Source: 2-01-FULL-39-10-A sp964525395 (GTDB lineage: Bacteria > Patescibacteriota > Microgenomatia > Levybacterales > UBA12049). From it: a DNA stretch of 24,440 nt. Where the stretch lies: NCBI GenBank assembly GCA_964525395.1, contig CAZGGU010000014.1:1-24440 (forward strand), given 5' to 3'. The first letter of the stretch is position 1; every line of letters begins with the position of its first letter. The notes under the pieces were generated by a model that was not told where the DNA came from, made no database searches, and saw nothing but the letters and a program-made list of their open reading frames with translations. The position numbers and the translations under genes were made by a program. Shown here piece by piece: positions 6,843 through 11,772 of this stretch.

Positions 6843-6887
6843 GATTTATTTTTAATCTACTGTCCGAATTTATCTGCTCAAAGATAT

Positions 6888-7994
6888 ATGAATAAAAAAA
6901 TATTAATCGGTTTAATGTCATTTAGTCTACTTTTGAATCCGCTTATTGCGAGAGCAGAGGAAATTACTGTGTCTGGAAACGGTGATGGATCGAGTAATAA
7001 TGTAAATATTTCTAATACCAATACTTCTACTGCTGAGCAAAACAATACAGCAAATGTTCAGAATAATGTAGAGGTTAAGGCAGACACGGGAAATAACACC
7101 GCCAATGAGAATACAGGCGGTTCTACAGCTATAACTACAGGAGATGTTAATGCAGAGACTACTATTATAAATGCAGGAATTAATCAATCTTATGGTCAGG
7201 TAGGTAATTGCTGCTTATCTGATGCGAATATTAAAGTTGCAGGAAATGGTTCAGGATCTAATAACGGGGTAAATTATTCTTCGAACAACGTTACCTCAGT
7301 ATCAGTAAATAATAATGCAAATATTGTAAACAACATTCGTGGTTATGCAAACACAGGCTATAACACAGCAAATGAAAACAATGGAAATGTTTCAATTGAT
7401 ACAGGAAGTATCACAGTAAGTGATACTATCAAAAACAACAGTATTAATATTGCTACCACTAAAGCTGCAGCTGGAAACGGTGGAAGCGTGTATATCGAAG
7501 TAAAAGAAAATGGTGAAGGCTCAGAAAACATCGTAGAAGTAGAAAATAACAGTATTGTAGAAGTAGAAGTAAATAATAGCGCAAACATAGTAAATGAATC
7601 TAACTGGAATCTAAACACAGGACATAATGAGGCGAATAAAAATAATGGTGATGTTGCGATTAAAACAGGAGATATTGTATACACCTCAGTAATTGAAAAT
7701 ACAGACATTAACACATCTATCGTAGACGTAGATTGCTGCAATGAACATAATAATCCAAACCCGCCAGATTCTAATCCACCGTCAAATCCACCTTCAAACG
7801 GTGGTCCATGCACTTCAAATTGCGGAGGAGGAACAGGTGGAACATCAGCTGGACCTTCAAACAACGGACCAGTACTACCTGTAACGGGAGTTGATTATTC
7901 ATTAGCATTCTTCGCCTTGGTGGCAGGAATCATGTTCTTCTTAGGTTGGTATCTGCGGCTACGTGCTGGAAGATCTCCAAACTTTGCAATCTAA
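6888..7994 (+). CDS. LPXTG-anchored Asn-rich repeat protein, three modules
   Basis: This 368-residue surface protein has a signal peptide cleaving after ARA (about 23), then three Asn-rich modules of about 85-90 residues beginning SGNGDGSSNN, AGNGSGSNNG and KENGEGSEN. NCC and DCCN sit at the ends of modules 1 and 3. A Pro/Gly/Ser-rich stalk (about 285-328) follows, then a textbook cell-wall sorting signal: LPVTG (330-334), a hydrophobic helix, and the basic tail RLRAGR. The substrate-sortase relation is supported by the sortase gene starting within or just after the end of this gene. Sortases cleave between Thr and Gly and join the Thr to an amino group on the wall or on another subunit, so this could be the anchor of a polymer. 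What it is joined to here is unknown. Confidence 0.88.
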   Translation: MNKKILIGLMSFSLLLNPLIARAEEITVSGNGDGSSNNVNISNTNTSTAEQNNTANVQNNVEVKADTGNNTANENTGGSTAITTGDVNAETTIINAGINQSYGQVGNCCLSDANIKVAGNGSGSNNGVNYSSNNVTSVSVNNNANIVNNIRGYANTGYNTANENNGNVSIDTGSITVSDTIKNNSINIATTKAAAGNGGSVYIEVKENGEGSENIVEVENNSIVEVEVNNSANIVNESNWNLNTGHNEANKNNGDVAIKTGDIVYTSVIENTDINTSIVDVDCCNEHNNPNPPDSNPPSNPPSNGGPCTSNCGGGTGGTSAGPSNNGPVLPVTGVDYSLAFFALVAGIMFFLGWYLRLRAGRSPNFAI

Positions 7995-8013
7995 ACCTCT
8001 CTTTTTGTATAAT
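7984..8013 (+). promoter_or_regulatory. candidate internal promoter for the sortase gene
   Basis: TTGCAA (7984-7989), 18 bases, then TATAAT (8008-8013) lie across the end of the LPXTG gene. The -10 ends nine bases before GTG 8023, so a leaderless sortase mRNA is possible in addition to read-through. Confidence 0.5.
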
Positions 8014-8022
8014 CCCCACACT

Positions 8023-8625
8023 GTGAAGAAAAAAAATAAAAAACCAACCGAAGTAGTAATGCCAAAACCTGAAAAAGGTTTTTTTTATCATTTAGGAAAT
8101 TTAATGATTATTCTCTCATTACTTTTAGTGTTTGTAATTTTTTATCCGGTAATTTCTACCTATCTATTTCCCAAACCAATCTTAGCCGAAGCCAGTCTTA
8201 AGGGAGACTTTATCACTATTCCGAAAATTCATGCACAAGCTCCACTAATCTTTAATGTGGATCCTTGGAAAGAATCAGAATATAAAAAGATTTTGAAAAA
8301 TGGAGTAGCACATGCTAAAGGAACTTCTTTGCCGGGCGAGAAGGGCAGATCATTTATTTTCGCTCATTCATCAGGAAATCCAATTGAACAAACTAAATAC
8401 AATACAGTCTTTGTTCGTTTGGGAGATCTTAAAATAGGGGACGAGATTAGTATAAAAAGAAAAGGAAAAGTTTATAAGTATCAGGTAACTATGACCAAAG
8501 TGGTTAATGCCAGCGATACACAGTATCTGGAAAAAAATGAATCAGATGGAATTGTTATTCAAACTTGCTGGCCAATCGGGACTTCTTTAAAGAGATTATT
8601 AGTCTTCGCAGCTCCTAAAGCATAA
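8023..8625 (+). CDS. sortase (transpeptidase)
   Basis: This sortase-family cysteine transpeptidase has one N-terminal membrane helix (about 25-50 from GTG 8023) and an extracellular sortase beta-barrel. The catalytic set is visible: His115 in FIFAHSSGN, Cys182 in IVIQTCWPIGTS and Arg191 in LKRLLVFA, with the N-terminal barrel strand IPKIHAQAPLI (66-76). The TCWP..TS..R form resembles class D/E-type enzymes more than class A, but the class call is tentative. The expected substrate is the adjacent LPVTG protein. The start is uncertain. ATG 7963 would overlap the upstream gene by 32 bases and add 20 residues. GTG 8023 lies nine bases after a TATAAT and gives a natural basic N-terminus before the helix, so I prefer it. 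Confidence 0.88.
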   Translation: MKKKNKKPTEVVMPKPEKGFFYHLGNLMIILSLLLVFVIFYPVISTYLFPKPILAEASLKGDFITIPKIHAQAPLIFNVDPWKESEYKKILKNGVAHAKGTSLPGEKGRSFIFAHSSGNPIEQTKYNTVFVRLGDLKIGDEISIKRKGKVYKYQVTMTKVVNASDTQYLEKNESDGIVIQTCWPIGTSLKRLLVFAAPKA

Positions 8626-8660
8626 AAAAACCTGCCGGGTACAAGATTGCACCCGACAGG
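8624..8660 (-). terminator. intrinsic terminator for the minus-strand repeat-protein operon
   Basis: Read on the minus strand, CCTGTCGGGT (8660-8651) pairs with ACCCGGCAGG (8640-8631) with one internal mismatch, and is followed by seven T residues (8630-8624). It lies 30 bases after the stop of the minus-strand gene and abuts the sortase stop. Confidence 0.8.
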
Positions 8661-8689
8661 AATTATTTGAAAAGCATTGCTCTCCGGCC

Positions 8690-9301
8690 TTACGGCATTG
8701 AAGGAGAAACAACATTGCTTCCAGTTTCAACAGTATTTTCTACTGTTGCATCAGCATCACCTGAAGTGACCATTACATCACCATCGGTATTGCTATTAGC
8801 TGAATTGTTGCCAGTATTTTGGGCAACCATCACACCATTAACAACCATTGTGTAATTAGATTGAATAGTTGTGTTCACGTTAACATTTTTAACTTTCACG
8901 TGATTGGTTGAGTCTGCGCCATTCTTACTTACATCAATTGTTGTAGGCATGCTTTCACATCCGCAATTATCTACTACAGCTACGTTTCCACCAGTTGTAG
9001 TGTTATTTGTTACGGTAGCAGTTGCATTTCCGGATGTTATGTTTACAGTTCCACCTGTATTCTTATTAGCTTTATTTCCTCCAGTATTCTGGACGACGCC
9101 AACGAGATTTACTACAGCTGTTGCATTGGTTTGGATAACGTTAGTCTTTTTGACTTCTTTTACCTTAACCTTGTTCTTTGAATCTGCACCATTTCCTGTA
9201 ACAGTAACGTTAGTGGCAGCATGTGCTGCGGCAGGAAGTAGTACACTTGCAAGAACTGCACCTGTAGCAAGGGCACCTGTAAATTTAGCTTTATTTAACA
9301 T
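8690..9301 (-). CDS. secreted Asn-rich repeat protein, two modules
   Basis: This is the smallest member of the repeat family, at 203 residues. The signal peptide cleaves after AHA (about 28). Two modules follow: TVTGNGADSKN to TSGNATATV with the Cys motif NCGCE at its end, and VSKNGADSTN to TSGDADATV. It ends abruptly at SPSMP, with no membrane helix, sorting signal or tail, so it is probably released or co-assembled, like a minor or capping subunit (inference). ATG 9301 is chosen because GAAAGGAGGTG (9320-9310) gives an ideal Shine-Dalgarno eight bases upstream. An in-frame TTG at 9322 would read through that site. It is the second gene of an operon with the RTX protein, with 50 bases between them and nearly identical ribosome-binding sites. 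Confidence 0.8.
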   Translation of the reverse strand: MLNKAKFTGALATGAVLASVLLPAAAHAATNVTVTGNGADSKNKVKVKEVKKTNVIQTNATAVVNLVGVVQNTGGNKANKNTGGTVNITSGNATATVTNNTTTGGNVAVVDNCGCESMPTTIDVSKNGADSTNHVKVKNVNVNTTIQSNYTMVVNGVMVAQNTGNNSANSNTDGDVMVTSGDADATVENTVETGSNVVSPSMP

Positions 9302-9351
9302 ATTTAATTCACCTCCTTTCAAAATATTCTCGATCTACGATTCGGAAAACG

Positions 9352-10623
9352 TTATAACTCGCACTGCTTTTTAGATTCAGCAGTACAAGTATCATTATTA
9401 TTTCCTCCATTTGCGGAATCAGATCCTTGACCTCCGTCTAAAAGATCATCTCCGTCATTTCCCTTAAGAGTATCTGAGCCAGTGCCTCCATAGAGTTTAT
9501 CTGAACCTTCTTCTCCCTGAAGTGTATCTGAACCTTCTTCTCCTAAGAGCACATCATTTCCAAGGCCACCGATTAGCTTATCGGAGCCATTGCCTCCTAC
9601 TATGCAATCGCTTCCTCCTTTTCCATCAATCTTATCTGAGCCATTGAGCCCGAAGATTAGATCATTTCCGCTTGTTCCATTAATCTTTTCAGATTTGTTA
9701 GTCCCGATAATAGGTGCGCCTAAATTTTCTATGTTAGAGCACTGTGCTGGAACAGCATAAGGACTTTGTGTTGGAGTTGGCACTGTAGGGATTGGGCCAG
9801 AAAGTAATGAGAGATTATCAATTAAATAACCTTTACCTAGTGTACTTGGTGCAGCCGTTCCTCCTGATCTAAAAAGAACAGTTTTAACGATCCTGACACT
9901 CTGTTCAGCGCTTGATTCAGAATCAAATCTGTAATAATTTTCCCAGCTCGTACCTGTGTGCACTAGATTACCATCAACATACACTTTTACTACGTCATTT
10001 GATGGTCCTTCGTTCACATCCATTGTGAGTTTAATTTTATGAGGTACCGATCTATCAAATGTTCCAATTGAAGTAGAAACGAAATTTGATGGATTTGATG
10101 TACCTTGTACGTCATAGAAGATCACTTCGATTCCATCTTCAGTGTCCTCAAAGCCTAAGTAGCTCATTCTTGAACCATCTCCTCTGTCAGGAGAAATGGA
10201 TAAAAATAGTCCAGGCTGTTGTTCTCCTGGAACGGTAGAAGCAATGTCAAATTGCATTTCAAAATGCGGCTGACGTGTTCCTATAGTGTAAGTGCCCGCA
10301 GTTGCTCCCGTTTCACCTACAGCATTTATTAAAGGTTTAGCAAAAGTCTGATCACCAAAGCACCCGCTTGTTACAGCATTTGAAATCCTTAATGATTTTG
10401 TTCCATAGCCAGCAAAAGTTAAGCTGCTACCAACCTCATGATCGTAATTAGCGCAACCTAAACCAGCTGATCCTAAGCTTGTCCAACCATCTTGATTATT
10501 GATTGTGCCAATCGTATATGTTTCAAAGTCTAAAATATTTGAATCAGCTCTTGAATGTCCTGTTGAAATGCCGAGATATGCGGATGTTGCAATCGCCAAC
10601 GCAAATAATATTTTTTTCTTCAT
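9352..10623 (-). CDS. secreted protein with lectin/LamG-like region and twelve RTX repeats
   Basis: This 423-residue secreted protein has a signal peptide ending near SRA (about 27). Residues about 30-280 form a beta-rich region resembling a concanavalin/LamG-like jelly roll (FETYTIGTINNQDGW near the start; PHKIKLTMDVNEG, VVKVYVDGNLVHTG and GYLIDNLSL in the second half). A Pro/Thr linker follows (about 282-296). From 307 to 414 there are exactly twelve nonapeptides of the RTX type (GGxGxDxLx, for example GGLGNDVLL). RTX repeats bind Ca2+ and fold into a parallel beta-roll after export. Secretion here would use the N-terminal signal peptide, not a type I system, since no ABC or MFP exporter is nearby. 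ATG 10623 follows the Shine-Dalgarno GAAAGGAGGTGA. It leads the operon with the two-module repeat protein. A role in binding glycans or neighbouring cells is inference. Confidence 0.85.
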   Translation of the reverse strand: MKKKILFALAIATSAYLGISTGHSRADSNILDFETYTIGTINNQDGWTSLGSAGLGCANYDHEVGSSLTFAGYGTKSLRISNAVTSGCFGDQTFAKPLINAVGETGATAGTYTIGTRQPHFEMQFDIASTVPGEQQPGLFLSISPDRGDGSRMSYLGFEDTEDGIEVIFYDVQGTSNPSNFVSTSIGTFDRSVPHKIKLTMDVNEGPSNDVVKVYVDGNLVHTGTSWENYYRFDSESSAEQSVRIVKTVLFRSGGTAAPSTLGKGYLIDNLSLLSGPIPTVPTPTQSPYAVPAQCSNIENLGAPIIGTNKSEKINGTSGNDLIFGLNGSDKIDGKGGSDCIVGGNGSDKLIGGLGNDVLLGEEGSDTLQGEEGSDKLYGGTGSDTLKGNDGDDLLDGGQGSDSANGGNNNDTCTAESKKQCEL

Positions 10624-10773
10624 ATTTTATTCACCTCCTTTCATTAGAAGCTCTTAACGAATTTATGAGTTCCTAGAGTTTCTTATGTCCGCCAAAGTGA
10701 AGTTTCGATTGTGTGGATGTTAACCTCGAATCGAATCTGAACGATGGCTGGACCTGACTCATTTTCCAGCTAA

Positions 10774-10792
10774 AAAAGAGGGCAGCTCTTTT
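10774..10792 (-). terminator. second terminator-like hairpin in the RTX-gene leader
   Basis: On the minus strand AAAAGAG (10792-10786) pairs with CTCTTTT (10780-10774) around CTGCC, with two more T residues following. It is AU-rich and weaker than the upstream hairpin. Confidence 0.45.
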
Positions 10793-10810
10793 CTAACAAT
10801 TTTTAACAAC

Positions 10811-10844
10811 AAAAAAAGCCCGTATATTTCTATACTAGGCTTTT
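10811..10844 (-). terminator. intrinsic terminator in the RTX-gene leader
   Basis: On the minus strand AAAAGCC (10844-10838) pairs with GGCTTTT (10820-10814). An inner GTATA/TATAC helix is capped by a GAAA tetraloop, and the T-run continues to 10811. It lies between the promoter with its shared motif and the gene, so full-length mRNA requires read-through, antitermination or a second promoter. Confidence 0.75.
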
Positions 10845-10884
10845 GTGAGCGTCTAAATTAATTTGGACAGTTATTATCATTTCT

Positions 10885-10899
10885 TCCGTTTGCGGTCAG
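10885..10899 (-). promoter_or_regulatory. second copy of the 15-base leader motif
   Basis: Minus-strand CTGACCGCAAACGGA is identical to 3134-3148. It lies about 50 bases after the predicted start site and about 40 bases before the terminator. An AGGAGG run (10908-10903) directly precedes it. Unlike the first copy, it does not pair with the terminator stem. Confidence 0.65.
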
Positions 10900-10955
10900 A
10901 ACCTCCTCATTTATATTGGATTAACAATATAAATAATTTGTTAATGATTTAATGC

Positions 10956-10984
10956 ATATTAAGATGTGAAAAATTTATTGTCAA
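10956..10984 (-). promoter_or_regulatory. promoter TTGACA-17-TAATAT for the RTX operon
   Basis: The minus strand carries TTGACA (10984-10979), exactly 17 bases, then TAATAT (10961-10956). It is among the strongest consensus promoters in the window. The start is predicted near 10949. Confidence 0.75.
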
Positions 10985-11042
10985 TCGGATCAAAATATAT
11001 CCATAATAAACAAATCCTATAAATTTTGTGAAAACGGATAGA

Positions 11043-11071
11043 TTGCAAAACATCTAGTTTTCAACTATATT
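11043..11071 (+). promoter_or_regulatory. leaderless promoter TTGCAA-17-TATATT
   Basis: TTGCAA (11043-11048), 17 bases, TATATT (11066-11071), then only six bases to the GTG at 11078. The predicted start coincides with the start codon. Confidence 0.65.
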
Positions 11072-11077
11072 TATTAT

Positions 11078-11695
11078 GTGTTTAGATTGTCTCATCGATA
11101 TATTCTTATCATTTGTTTGATATTTCTAGACTTACTTCTAATCGGCAATATTCTTTCATATAAAAATTCAGAAGTGCTAGGAGTGAAGATAGTTAAAAAA
11201 GTAAAACCGACACCTACTATAAAAGTAAAAAGATCCCCAACTCCTACTATTTCTCCTAAACCTACATTTACTAAGACGCCGACACCCTCTCCGAGTCCAA
11301 TTAAAGTTGCTTCTCAAACAGTTACGAAAGCTCCTGTACAAGTAGCACCGGCTACAGGAGATTTACTCTCTCAAATAAATAATTTCCGAGCGGGAAAAGG
11401 GCTAGCTCCTCTTTCTTCTCACTCAGATGTCTGCTTTTTCGCCAATATGAGAGCACAAGAGATCATATCTAATTTTAATCACGATGGTTTTACAAACAGA
11501 ATTAATTCTAATTCACTGCCATACAAAAGTTATTCCTCAGTTGCTGAGAATATTGCCATGAATCCCAATCCCAATGATGTAGTTTCTTCTTGGATTAATT
11601 CTCCTGGTCATAATGCGAATATGAGCAAAGATGTGCCATACGGATGCGTAGTGGGTGTAGGAAATTATTACGTTTTCGAAGCCTGGAAACCATGA
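11078..11695 (+). CDS. exported CAP-domain (SCP/PR1, YkwD-like) protein
   Basis: This 205-residue protein has an uncleaved signal-anchor helix (about 8-28), a Thr/Pro/Lys stalk with PTPT and SPSP repeats (about 42-78), and a C-terminal CAP domain (about 88-205). The domain shows LLSQINNFRAGKGLAPL, the first conserved His in NHDGF, the Glu of VAENIA, and the second His in SPGHNANM, followed by GCVVGVGNYYVFEAW. CAP proteins are secreted and bind sterols, lipids or partners, and some are proteases. The bacterial YkwD group is envelope-linked without a firm reaction. The GTG start is supported by a leaderless promoter (six-base gap) and by the natural start of the anchor. It lies next to the surface island and could belong to the same envelope programme, though it is transcribed separately. 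Confidence 0.85.
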   Translation: MFRLSHRYILIICLIFLDLLLIGNILSYKNSEVLGVKIVKKVKPTPTIKVKRSPTPTISPKPTFTKTPTPSPSPIKVASQTVTKAPVQVAPATGDLLSQINNFRAGKGLAPLSSHSDVCFFANMRAQEIISNFNHDGFTNRINSNSLPYKSYSSVAENIAMNPNPNDVVSSWINSPGHNANMSKDVPYGCVVGVGNYYVFEAWKP

Positions 11696-11719
11696 TTCGC
11701 AAGACCCACTAGGAGCTAC

Positions 11720-11749
11720 TTGCTACAAGCTACCTGCATAAATTATAAT
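11720..11749 (+). promoter_or_regulatory. candidate uvrA promoter
   Basis: TTGCTA (11720-11725), 18 bases, TATAAT (11744-11749), with 23 bases from the -10 to the ATG. The -35 side falls in the repetitive TTGCTACAAGC stretch. No LexA-type or other SOS box was recognised. Confidence 0.5.
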
Positions 11750-11772
11750 GGTACCTCTATAAAAAACTTCAT

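Larger units (their letters stand above)
10624..11077. other. 454-base non-coding region: divergent promoters and structured minus-strand leader
   Basis: There is no coding region. The stretch holds a minus-strand promoter (10984-10956), a second copy of the 15-base leader motif (10899-10885), two terminator-like hairpins (10844-10811 and 10792-10774), an approximately 150-base AT-moderate leader with a strong Shine-Dalgarno for the RTX gene, and the plus-strand promoter of the CAP-domain gene (11043-11071). The minus-strand leader would be about 325 bases long, unusually long for this genome. Confidence 0.7.

Noticed and set aside
3900..7864. Several minus-strand open frames opposite the plus-strand repeat genes
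   Set aside because: They have biased composition (Ser/Pro/Leu-rich) typical of antisense of Asn/Gly-rich repeats, with no initiation signals.
3283..8625. CRISPR array or tandem DNA repeat explanation for the repetitive stretches
   Set aside because: The repeats are protein-level modules in long open frames with varied codons, with no short identical direct repeats and regular spacers.
8667..9374. Plus-strand open frames opposite the two-module repeat protein
   Set aside because: They are Thr/Val/Pro-rich mirror frames of a repetitive gene. The minus strand has the signal peptide, modules, ribosome-binding site and terminator.
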